A DNA stretch of 43,563 nt. Source: Acidobacteriota bacterium. Its GTDB lineage: Bacteria > Acidobacteriota > UBA4820 > DSQY01. Both the position numbers and the translations under genes were made by a program. Below the pieces are notes generated by a model, which worked only from the letters and a program-made list of their open reading frames with translations, was not told the DNA's origin and ran no database searches. Of the stretch, positions 7,925-16,383 are shown in pieces. How positions within the stretch are numbered: the first letter of the stretch is position 1; every line of letters starts with the position of its first letter. The DNA is taken from positions 1 through 43,563 of the forward strand of contig JAKBES010000004.1 of the NCBI GenBank assembly GCA_021833665.1, written 5' to 3'.

Positions 7925-10137
7925 CGGACGCCTCCCCAGCGAGGGTGCCTGCTCCTCGCCCATGCCACCGCCAATCCTACGAGGGTCAGCAGGGTCAACA
8001 AGGCACCGAAAAAGAAGGACACGGGGCGGTAGCTGAAGGCCACCTCGTGTGATCCCGCACCAAGCGCGACGGCTCTGAAGACCCCGTCGGCGGCGTACAT
8101 GGAGGCGGGACGCCCATCTACGAGGGCCTTCCAGCCCGGATAGTAGAGATCTCTCAAGACAAACCAGCCCGCCGTGGGCGCCTCCACGCGCCAGCGGCTA
8201 TTCGTGGCGTGATCTTCGAGGGAGACGACCGTTCCGCGCGCCGCGGTGTCTCCATTCCTAGGTCCACCCGTAACCGGCCCTTCTATGAATACTTCGTCCT
8301 TCCATGCGGCTCCCTTCAGGGCCCGAGCGGCGCCCTCTTCCGGCGTCGCGACGGCCTCCGCTCGTCCAGCCCAAAAGGCACGGCCCGCTTGGCCTTCCGC
8401 TTCATACGGGACGAGGCCACCTTTCCCTCCGTCCAAGCGCCACGCGGTGGCGACACCCAAGAACGCTGCACGCTCCGGTTCCCAAGCACCGAAGAGGTCC
8501 TTGAGCGGATCCCTCCGAGGGTCAAGGACAGCGAGCCGGCTGGGAGCCAGGGGCGCGCAGTAGCGCACGTCACGGAGCCCCCAGAGGGCCGACAGGTTGG
8601 GAGGGAGGCTGCGCCACAAATCCCTGTCGGGGAACCACATACGCCCAGATTCATGCGCTGCTCGCTTGGAGATGGCGGCGGCGAGTCGCGGCTCGGAGCG
8701 GTTCCAGCACACGTCCAGCCCAGGGTGCACGAAAACTTCGGACGCTAGGGCCAGAGAGGCCAAGGCCACGGCGAGGGTCATAGGGGCGACGCGTTGCCCC
8801 GCACCGACGACGGCGAGCAGGATAGCCAGGAGGCAGAGGGCCGTCAGCCAGCCGAGGATTGGCGCCTGAGATCCCGTGAGGGGTACCAAATGGCGCGCGA
8901 GGAGATCTTGCGCGGACGGCACCGTCACGAGGAGGCCCGCGCCCCACCAGCCTGCGGCCAAAGAGGCGGAGACCCACCGTCCCCTCCGGTCCACCTCGCC
9001 CTTCATCAAGCCGTCCACGCCCAAGGCGGCCCAAATGATCAGTCCAGTCCACACGAGCCCCCGCCCGTAGCGGCCGCTGGCGAAATCGAAGGTAGCGGCA
9101 CGCTGAATCCACAGGGGCCACGGGAATATCATGGCCGTCCCCCAAAGCACCGCGGGCAAAACGGCCAAGGCGATCCCCCGGTGCCGGCGCACCCACCAGC
9201 CTGCCGCTGCCAGCAGGATAAGAACGGGCGACCAGTAGATCTCCGAGCCAGGAATGAAGCACGCCGAGGGGTGATAAGGGAACGGCGTGCTGGCCGCGAA
9301 CCTCGACGACGAGGCATGGAAGAGATATTCCAGAAAGGGCAATACCCACCAAGCCGAGAGGCCAAGCGCCCCGAGGGGGAACACCAGCCACACAGAGCGG
9401 GAGTGTGCCCGACCGCCTTCCCGCCAGCGCCGCACGGCCCAATAAGCGAAAGCCGACACGGCGATGAAGAAGGCCGCCTCCACGTGTCCGCTCATCCCCA
9501 TCAAGGCCACCAGGAGAGCCGCCAGCGCTCCGGAAGAGGATGAGGATAAGGCACCTTCAAGAGCGAAGAGGACCCAAGGAAACCACATGCAGGCCCACAC
9601 GTCCGAATAGCCGCAGAAATTGAGGGTGAACGGGCTAAACGAAAAGAGCAGCGCCCCTAAGGCCTGCGCGGGCGAGCTCAGGCCCACCCGCCGAAGGAAA
9701 AGCGCCATCCCCAGGCCGCCCCACAGGACTTGGAGCACTAGGCATAGGCTGTAGACCCACGGCGTCGGGTGAACCAGAAACGGCGAGAAGAAGGGGGCGA
9801 AAGGCTGGCTGATGCTGTCCGCCAAGAGGGGTACGCCTAAAGCATTGTAGGGGTTCCATAGGGGAAGCTGGCCGGACCGAATGAGGTGGGCGCACAGGCC
9901 CTTCTCCGCATAGAACATGGTAACCGGGGACAGGTCGAAGATCCGCCAGTCGGGACGGTCCGCCGCCAGGTCAATTCCTCTCAGTGCAGGGTCTCCGGCA
10001 AGCACATGGAAGGGCACGAGGTGGGCACCCGTGAGCAGGGGCCAGAAGAATGCCAGCGCGCCCGCCACAAGGGCGGCGAGAGTGAGCCACGAGACCGATT
10101 TAGGCCCGCCTATGGAAGCAATGGCTGGATCGCTCAC
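7921..10137 (-). CDS. YfhO-like polytopic membrane protein, family B copy 2
   Basis: 738 residues with the YfhO layout. The N-terminal loop has GQLPLWNPY (89-97) and LADSIS, multiple TM segments follow, then a C-terminal beta domain with YYPGWKALVDGRPASMY and SHEVAFSY, and a terminal TM. It starts with GTG at 10137, overlapping the upstream stop as GTGA. There is no good Shine-Dalgarno, so expression probably relies on translational coupling. It is clearly related to family B copies 1 and 3 but diverged. It sits between family A copy 2 and family C copy 2. The enzymatic role is inferred from the GT-C-like architecture. Confidence 0.8.
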   Translation of the reverse strand: MSDPAIASIGGPKSVSWLTLAALVAGALAFFWPLLTGAHLVPFHVLAGDPALRGIDLAADRPDWRIFDLSPVTMFYAEKGLCAHLIRSGQLPLWNPYNALGVPLLADSISQPFAPFFSPFLVHPTPWVYSLCLVLQVLWGGLGMALFLRRVGLSSPAQALGALLFSFSPFTLNFCGYSDVWACMWFPWVLFALEGALSSSSSGALAALLVALMGMSGHVEAAFFIAVSAFAYWAVRRWREGGRAHSRSVWLVFPLGALGLSAWWVLPFLEYLFHASSSRFAASTPFPYHPSACFIPGSEIYWSPVLILLAAAGWWVRRHRGIALAVLPAVLWGTAMIFPWPLWIQRAATFDFASGRYGRGLVWTGLIIWAALGVDGLMKGEVDRRGRWVSASLAAGWWGAGLLVTVPSAQDLLARHLVPLTGSQAPILGWLTALCLLAILLAVVGAGQRVAPMTLAVALASLALASEVFVHPGLDVCWNRSEPRLAAAISKRAAHESGRMWFPDRDLWRSLPPNLSALWGLRDVRYCAPLAPSRLAVLDPRRDPLKDLFGAWEPERAAFLGVATAWRLDGGKGGLVPYEAEGQAGRAFWAGRAEAVATPEEGAARALKGAAWKDEVFIEGPVTGGPRNGDTAARGTVVSLEDHATNSRWRVEAPTAGWFVLRDLYYPGWKALVDGRPASMYAADGVFRAVALGAGSHEVAFSYRPVSFFFGALLTLLTLVGLAVAWARSRHPRWGGVR

Positions 10138-12047
10138 GGCAGAGGAATCTTATAAAGGATGAGGCCGTCCACGCGTCCCACTTCCGGGAAATTGAGCGGC
10201 TTCATGGTCACGATGAAATCCAAATTAATTCCCCGATAGGCCTGCGCCAGTGAGACCCATCGGGCTTCGGGAGCTTCCAAGGCGCCGTTCAGCGTCCAGA
10301 TCCCGGGACGAATGGCCCCGATGAGGCCAGCCCTGCGGGTCCATTCCCTATAGAAGCCTTCATCGTAGGCACATCCGCAGAAATCCTTGAAGGTCACGAA
10401 AGAACTTCGCTGGGATTGAAGCCGGAAGGTGCGCCACTGTGGAGGGACGATGACCGTTGCATCGGCTGGCACGGAGCGCCGGACAAGATCCGCCATGCCC
10501 TCCAGAGAGGCTTTCCAGGCCTCGCTTCTTCTCGCCGCCTCGTATCCAACCTCCACCCCGGGAATGACGGATGCGAGGGGCGGCCGGCATGCACAAAGTG
10601 TCATCATGAAGTAAGAGGGGCACAACATGAGCGCCAATCCGAGGCAAGAGCCCAGCACCCAAGGCTTGGCGAGGGCGGCGGGATCCCTGAGGGCCACGGT
10701 GAAGAGCGCCGCCAGCCCCATCAACAGAATCGTTGCGGGCAGAGCGTTAGCGCTCCAGTTCAGGCCTAGCTTGGGCAGCCGTACCATCCACAAGGCTTCC
10801 AGCACCATGAGGGTGAGGACGGCGAGCGCAGCGAGCCATGCCGCCAAGGCCGGGCTGACTCGCCCTGTGCCGGCCTCCTCTGATCTCACGTAGGCAAGGG
10901 CCGAGAGGATCGCCACGGCCAGCGCGAGGGGTTGGGCGGACCCCATGAGGAGAGCCGCGATAAGGAAGAGTCCAAGGGCGGTGGACCATGCCTTTCCGTG
11001 GCTAAGACACTTCGCGATTTCCTTCCCGAACCATAGGGCTAGGGCGTACAAGGCCCACAGGAGACCGCGAGTGAGTGAGAGCTGTGCCAGCAGGGCAATC
11101 CCGGCAAGGGCGCCAAGGGCTCCCAGGACGGCCATAACCACCACGCCCAGAACCACGCCGAGGAGACGGCGCTCCGCCTTGTCCATAGACCCCTTCACCC
11201 AATGAACGAGGAACGCCAATCCCGTTGCTCCGAGATAAAGGGCGACGGCCGTCCGCGCAGAGGCCGGCTGCCCTTGCGGAAACAAATCGGGGAGCCAGCG
11301 CCAGAGGCTCTCGAATCGGGCACCCGTGTAGAGGGCCCAGAGGTCATGCCGGACCCCCAGAATCCGCGTGTAAATCACAAGGCAGGTTCCCGCAATCCCC
11401 AGTACCAGGGTCAGCTTGGCCCAATCCCCCCATCGGCGCTCCAGCAGTAGAGCGAGGCCGATTCCCGCCGCAATGGGGAAGACGTCTATGACGTGGACGA
11501 AAACACCGAGAGAGAGTGCTAGCAAATACAATGTCGACCTTTGCTTCAGGAAATAATAGAGGGCGGCGGCGGCCAGGACGATCCCCAGACACCGGGTGGT
11601 GAAGTACCCATCAAAGGTATTGATCCCCGTGCCTGGGACATCGAACGCCGGGAGCCAAAGGAAGACGCTGATCCACGCCGCTCTGGCATTCTTCCAAAGG
11701 AGTTCGGCAGTCCGGTAGAGAAAATAGAGACCCCAGAAGGTCGAAAGCAGGTACAGGATGAGGAAGAGGGGCGGGAACCCCGTCCATCGTCCGAGAAGGG
11801 CCAGGACCGGCCATGTCAGGGACTCTTTGGCCAACCCCATCGTCAGCAAATAATCGTGGGGGAAAAGGGTGGGCGTGTTCCAGTGATAGAGAAAAGGTAA
11901 GTATAGGGCTTGGTCGTCCAGGCCGAAACCGTACCCGCGAATCAGGACAGCGGCTCCTGTGCACGCTGCCAGGCCGAGCCAGAACAAGAAGCCCGAGACC
12001 CTCGGCCTCGCAACACGGCCCGCTGTCGCTACCGCCCGTCCACCCAT
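10134..12047 (-). CDS. Polytopic membrane protein, family A copy 2 (putative GT-C glycosyltransferase)
   Basis: 637 residues, many TM segments, and the family A signature: GLDDQALYLPF (Asp44/45) then FPHDYL (62-67). The C-terminal block is VPADATVIVPPQWRTFR ... RSSFVTFKDF. The ATG at 12047 is well supported by AAGGAG 5 nt upstream and lies inside the last codons of the upstream gene (19-nt overlap). The C-terminus ends in a segment (GLILYKIPLP) parallel to the ends of the other two family A proteins. Not closely similar to a characterised enzyme that I recognise. A glycosyltransferase or glycan-modifying role is inferred from fold type and context. Confidence 0.78.
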   Translation of the reverse strand: MGGRAVATAGRVARPRVSGFLFWLGLAACTGAAVLIRGYGFGLDDQALYLPFLYHWNTPTLFPHDYLLTMGLAKESLTWPVLALLGRWTGFPPLFLILYLLSTFWGLYFLYRTAELLWKNARAAWISVFLWLPAFDVPGTGINTFDGYFTTRCLGIVLAAAALYYFLKQRSTLYLLALSLGVFVHVIDVFPIAAGIGLALLLERRWGDWAKLTLVLGIAGTCLVIYTRILGVRHDLWALYTGARFESLWRWLPDLFPQGQPASARTAVALYLGATGLAFLVHWVKGSMDKAERRLLGVVLGVVVMAVLGALGALAGIALLAQLSLTRGLLWALYALALWFGKEIAKCLSHGKAWSTALGLFLIAALLMGSAQPLALAVAILSALAYVRSEEAGTGRVSPALAAWLAALAVLTLMVLEALWMVRLPKLGLNWSANALPATILLMGLAALFTVALRDPAALAKPWVLGSCLGLALMLCPSYFMMTLCACRPPLASVIPGVEVGYEAARRSEAWKASLEGMADLVRRSVPADATVIVPPQWRTFRLQSQRSSFVTFKDFCGCAYDEGFYREWTRRAGLIGAIRPGIWTLNGALEAPEARWVSLAQAYRGINLDFIVTMKPLNFPEVGRVDGLILYKIPLP

Positions 12048-14386
12048 GGATCTCCTTGAGGCCCGCCCCCAACGCCCCCCTCTATTCTACCCCTACTCTG
12101 ATGGTAGAGGGCCTTCGCGGCAGCATCTCCCAAGCTCTTCTGTCCCGATCCCACGCGAGGAAACTTCCTCCAGAACACCAGCGACGCCGCGACGAGCCAT
12201 CCCAATCCCGTCAGGATGAGTCCCCCCGTCACGCTGGCCGGCAGATAGCGAAAGTCGACCTCGTGCTCTCCCGACGGGACTTCCACCGCCCGGAAGGCCA
12301 AGTTGGCGGGATAGATGGGCGCCGGGTGGCCGTCCACGGTAACCTTCCAGCCCGAAGCGAAGGTGTCCAGAAGCACGAGGACGCACCCTGCTTCGGAGGA
12401 GGTCTGCAGACGCACCCTGGTGAGTCCATCCTCGATCCACTCCACGTGGTCGGTGGCCGAAGAATGTCCCACCGAGGCCGGTCCCCGCCAACCCTCAAGG
12501 ATCGCGCCGTCTCCGAGGTCTCCGCCGGGGAATTGCGAAGCGAGGTGTGTCAGGAGCCGCTTCGCCTCCTCCTCCCCGGACACGGGCAGAACCTCGTGAA
12601 CCAGGTACGCCCTCGACAAGACCCCCTCCTGGGGAAGCCAGCGGAATGTGGCGGAGGCGGCATTCTGCAGCTCGGCCCGGTAGTCCACGCCGAGGAGGCC
12701 CAAGGTGACGGGTGGAACATCCTCAAACGTGAGCCAGGTGTCGAGCGATCGCCGTGAACCACCGATGGCCATCGGGAGCTCGGCATAGCGCCGGAGGAAC
12801 ACGGGAGACACCATCCGGACATCTCTTACCCGCCAAAGGGTGGCGAGATTCGGTTCCAGCCAGGACCGCTCGCGGTTTCCCCCCGTGCCGGCCACCATCC
12901 TGCCGTGGCTCGCGCCGGGCAGGGCCTTGAACTGTGAAATGGCGGGGGGGCCCCCCTGCAAAGGGTCTAAGGCATTGAAGAGAGGGTATTGAAACCGCTG
13001 GATGGCGAGGGGAACCAGCACAAGCATGAGGGCGGCTCCCCAAAATCCAGCTCTCGCCAACCCTCCATGCCGGGAAACCAACGCCAGCGCCAGGAACAGA
13101 GCCGCCACACCGGCCCAGACGAGAAGGTCCTTTCGGATGAGCAAGAAGGCCATCCCTCCCGACTGGTAGTCCGCCCAGGCCAATACCGCGTAGGCAACGG
13201 CGCCGAGAACCGCGAGCCGGATGCCCTGAAGCCGCAGCGCCTTTGGAGCCTCGGCCAGGCTCTGCATCCCCAGCGCGACGGCGAGGGAAAGGGCCATCCA
13301 AAAAATGCTCCGCGCATAAATCCCTGGCAGGAGGCCTCCTAGAGAGGTAAGGCTCCGGATAAGTCCAAGAAAAGGAAGCCGAACGGCGGCAATCAAGCCC
13401 AGGCCGAAGAGGAGGAGGGCGGGACGCCCCTTTCGCGAGCGCCCCAGCGCGATGAGCCCTAGCAAGGCCAGCGAGAAGAGGACCGGATCAAGGTAGAGTT
13501 CTGAATGGGGATTGAAGAGGGCTCCGAAGGGGTAAAAGGGCCGCCCGGATGGGCCTTGGGATTTATAGGTGGCCGATTCGGCGAGATTTGCCAGCAGAGG
13601 CGCCCAGTGAACCGCCGTAAGCAGGAGGGCGAGAACGCCGGTCAAGGCCACGCTGCCGGCCAGGCTCAAGGCCGGCCGCCGGACATTTTTGTCCTGCGCC
13701 AGCCAAATTGCCAAGGCATAGACCATCGAGCCCGCCGCCAGGAGGAAGGCCGATTCGGGGTGGCCGCAGTACACAGAACCCGCCATGAACACCGCCGGAA
13801 GGACGAAATACCTTCCCCCGCGCTCGATGGCAAGATGCCACGACCACAAGATCCATCCGAGCCACCAGTCGGCCCAGGTGTTGTTGAATCCCAGGCACCG
13901 GACGGTCCAGGGGTTGAAGACCCAGAGCGCCGCGCCCAGACCCAGGGCCCAGCCTGAGACGAACCTCTTCATCCAGAGGGCGGCTCCCAAGCCCGCCCAA
14001 AGGCTTCCCAAGATGAGTCCCAGGGTGAACATCCATGGCGTGGGGTGGCCGTAGAAGGGCCAGAAAAACACAGAGAAGGGGTAGACCTGTCCCCCGCCCA
14101 AGGCAGGCGCACCACACCCGGTATAGGGATTCCACGTAGGGAGTTCGCCCGAACCAAGGCTTTGGGCCGCGAGAACGGCGTTCGGGTAATGGATCACCAC
14201 CGGCGAGTTGTCTTTGAGAAAACGGCCTGCGGTCCGCGGAATCAGCTCTCCTCCTGGGATCCCGGTGCTCGCCGCCTGCTCCAGGTTGAAGGCAACCGCG
14301 TGCTCGCCTCGGAAGAGGAAGGGGGCGAAGTAGATGACCGTAGCCGCGACAAGAACAAGACCGACCAGCGCCCAGGAAGACCTCAT
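12029..14386 (-). CDS. YfhO-like polytopic membrane protein, family B copy 3
   Basis: Predicted 785 residues. The N-terminal loop has KDNSPVV (Asp59) and GELPTWNPY (80-88), TM segments fill the middle, and the C-terminal domain has SGWKVTVDGHPAPIY and GEHEVDFRY. All match the YfhO family plan. The track ORF extends 35 codons upstream, but the ATG at 14386 overlaps the previous stop as TGATG and is the natural start. After the last TM there is a hydrophilic Gly-rich tail (about 45 residues) that overlaps the start of the downstream gene by 19 nt and has no equivalent in the other two family B copies. A GT-C-like role is inferred. Confidence 0.8.
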   Translation of the reverse strand: MRSSWALVGLVLVAATVIYFAPFLFRGEHAVAFNLEQAASTGIPGGELIPRTAGRFLKDNSPVVIHYPNAVLAAQSLGSGELPTWNPYTGCGAPALGGGQVYPFSVFFWPFYGHPTPWMFTLGLILGSLWAGLGAALWMKRFVSGWALGLGAALWVFNPWTVRCLGFNNTWADWWLGWILWSWHLAIERGGRYFVLPAVFMAGSVYCGHPESAFLLAAGSMVYALAIWLAQDKNVRRPALSLAGSVALTGVLALLLTAVHWAPLLANLAESATYKSQGPSGRPFYPFGALFNPHSELYLDPVLFSLALLGLIALGRSRKGRPALLLFGLGLIAAVRLPFLGLIRSLTSLGGLLPGIYARSIFWMALSLAVALGMQSLAEAPKALRLQGIRLAVLGAVAYAVLAWADYQSGGMAFLLIRKDLLVWAGVAALFLALALVSRHGGLARAGFWGAALMLVLVPLAIQRFQYPLFNALDPLQGGPPAISQFKALPGASHGRMVAGTGGNRERSWLEPNLATLWRVRDVRMVSPVFLRRYAELPMAIGGSRRSLDTWLTFEDVPPVTLGLLGVDYRAELQNAASATFRWLPQEGVLSRAYLVHEVLPVSGEEEAKRLLTHLASQFPGGDLGDGAILEGWRGPASVGHSSATDHVEWIEDGLTRVRLQTSSEAGCVLVLLDTFASGWKVTVDGHPAPIYPANLAFRAVEVPSGEHEVDFRYLPASVTGGLILTGLGWLVAASLVFWRKFPRVGSGQKSLGDAAAKALYHQSRGRIEGGVGGGPQGDPWVDGR

Positions 14387-16383
14387 CACGGTGCCGCCCC
14401 TTTCTCGCCAGCAAGGGCAGCCGATGGCGGTATGGATGGGATCCGGTAGAGGCGTAGGTTCCCGGCCCGCCCCAGAAGGGGGAAGCCACAATCTCTTTCG
14501 GTGATGGCGTAGTCCAGATGCGACGAGGCTTCTTTCTGGCTCAAGGCCAGCATTTCCTTATCGGTGAGTTCTGCCGAGGGGTCCAAGACCAGCCGGCCTG
14601 CCGTCCTCTTCACAGCGTGAACCGCAAGCAAACGGTGCAGCCATTCCTCCGCGTAGGCACGGCTGAATTCGGACGGGGCTCCATCCTTGAACGTCACATA
14701 CGGGCTTCGCTGGGTGTCTGTCCTAAAGTCCATCCAATCTGGGGGAACGAGCACCGAGCTGTTCTTAGGGACAGCCTCGTACACCACCGCGGCCATGGCT
14801 AGCCGCTGCGCGGCCTCGCGCTGTCTCGCAGCTCCCTTCACTAAACCAAGGGCTATTCTGGAGCCGTAGAAGGCCCGGATTTCAGCCTTGACGGGAAAGG
14901 GGACCCAAGCCACGAGGGCCTGCGGAGGAACAAGCACGACGGCCATAGCGAAGGCGGCTGAAAGAATGAGAGCAAAGGAAACCCGATGCCCTTTCACGCT
15001 TATCGACCGAAGCAGGGCGAAGAACAACACGAATGCCAAGGCGAACAGCTCTGCCCCTTTCTGATGAAACCATTCCTCAGTGTTGAACCCAAAGAGAGTG
15101 AACAAAAGGTCTCCTCCCCACAGCATCATCGCCATGCCGACGAGGAGGACGAGCAAGCCGCGCATCCCGGCCAAATGGTGCGCGGCCCATCCACTCAAGC
15201 GGGGCCAGCCTCCGGCCGCGACAAGCACGGGAACGCTCAAAACCGCGAGGGTGAAGTGCCCCGAGAGCCAGCTCCCGGCCACCCAAGCAGAGGCCACCGC
15301 AACGGGCCACCGGCTATCCTGAAGCAAGGGCGCCAAAACACCGCCCAGGTAGATGGCCAACAACCACATGAGAAAGAGGAAGCCCCTGAACAGGCAGAGC
15401 TGGACAAGGGGGATCCAGTAAAGCATCGAGGCAAGCCACCCCACGGCCGCGGCCAGGATGATGCCCACGCCAACCCGAAAAACGTCGTCCTCTGAGCTTC
15501 GATACGTCCCGATTCTCTTGCGCCAAGCATAGAGTCCGAAGAAGGCGGCCACATAGACCGCCAAGTCGGGCCAAACCCCGCTCAGCCAAAGGTGAGGGAA
15601 CAGCTCCGAATCGGCCAGCACGACAAGGTCGCGCCACTGGCCCGTATACCGCCACTCGCTCGACACCCCCCCCTTGAGCACCAGCAGCGGCAGAACCGCC
15701 AGGGCAAAGCCCCCGGCCAGCCAAGCGGCCGCGCCCCACCGTCGGCGGGCCAGGGTCGCCAGGACCCCGCCGCCCACTGCGGGAACGATCGAAACCAGAT
15801 GCCCGAGGCCGCCCAGGAAGGCGCTGATCCCGCCGACGATCTTCCGGCGTTGAAGAACGGCGCCAAGTGCGGCCATAGCGAAGATCGTCCCCACGAGCCG
15901 GTGGGTAAAATAGTCGTCGAAGGTGTCGTTGGCGACCCCGGGGACGGGGAACGTCGGAATCCACAGAACCACGGCGAGCCAGGCGGACGGCCGGTCCCCC
16001 CACCAAGCGAGGGCCGTCCTGTACGTAAGCCAGAGGACGAGGTAGCTGGCCAGGATATAAAGCAGCAGACACAGAGTCTGAAGGTCTACAAAGCGCGTAA
16101 GGAGCGAAACGGCGGCCCAAGTGCCGGAAAGCTTGGCGAAGCCTTGTTGCAGAAGAGGGTCGTGAGGGAAGAGCGTAGAGTCGTTCCACTTTAAGACGAA
16201 GGGAAGGTAAAGGGCCTGATCCTCCTTGCCAAAGTAGTATCCTCGGCAAAGAACCGCGGCGCCTGTAGCCGCCAGCAGGGCTCCATGGATCGTGGCAAGT
16301 TCTTTGAGCCGGCGCCCAGAGGGACCTGGATGGGTCCCGGATGCCTCCTCCGCCACGGTCTGGGTGCTTCTAGGCCGCTTCAT
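14386..16383 (-). CDS. Polytopic membrane protein, family A copy 3 (putative GT-C glycosyltransferase)
   Basis: 665 residues with a longer hydrophilic N-terminus (about 30 residues) before TM1. It then has GKEDQALYLPF (Asp55) and FPHDP (72-76), the family A signature. The C-terminal part has VPKNSSVLVPPDWMDFR and RSPYVTFKDG, parallel to copies 1 and 2. The start overlaps the upstream TMTC-like gene stop as ATGA, so translation is probably coupled. It is the first of eight consecutive A/B/C-type genes in transcription order. Function inferred only from topology and neighbours. Confidence 0.78.
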   Translation of the reverse strand: MKRPRSTQTVAEEASGTHPGPSGRRLKELATIHGALLAATGAAVLCRGYYFGKEDQALYLPFVLKWNDSTLFPHDPLLQQGFAKLSGTWAAVSLLTRFVDLQTLCLLLYILASYLVLWLTYRTALAWWGDRPSAWLAVVLWIPTFPVPGVANDTFDDYFTHRLVGTIFAMAALGAVLQRRKIVGGISAFLGGLGHLVSIVPAVGGGVLATLARRRWGAAAWLAGGFALAVLPLLVLKGGVSSEWRYTGQWRDLVVLADSELFPHLWLSGVWPDLAVYVAAFFGLYAWRKRIGTYRSSEDDVFRVGVGIILAAAVGWLASMLYWIPLVQLCLFRGFLFLMWLLAIYLGGVLAPLLQDSRWPVAVASAWVAGSWLSGHFTLAVLSVPVLVAAGGWPRLSGWAAHHLAGMRGLLVLLVGMAMMLWGGDLLFTLFGFNTEEWFHQKGAELFALAFVLFFALLRSISVKGHRVSFALILSAAFAMAVVLVPPQALVAWVPFPVKAEIRAFYGSRIALGLVKGAARQREAAQRLAMAAVVYEAVPKNSSVLVPPDWMDFRTDTQRSPYVTFKDGAPSEFSRAYAEEWLHRLLAVHAVKRTAGRLVLDPSAELTDKEMLALSQKEASSHLDYAITERDCGFPLLGRAGNLRLYRIPSIPPSAALAGEKGAAP

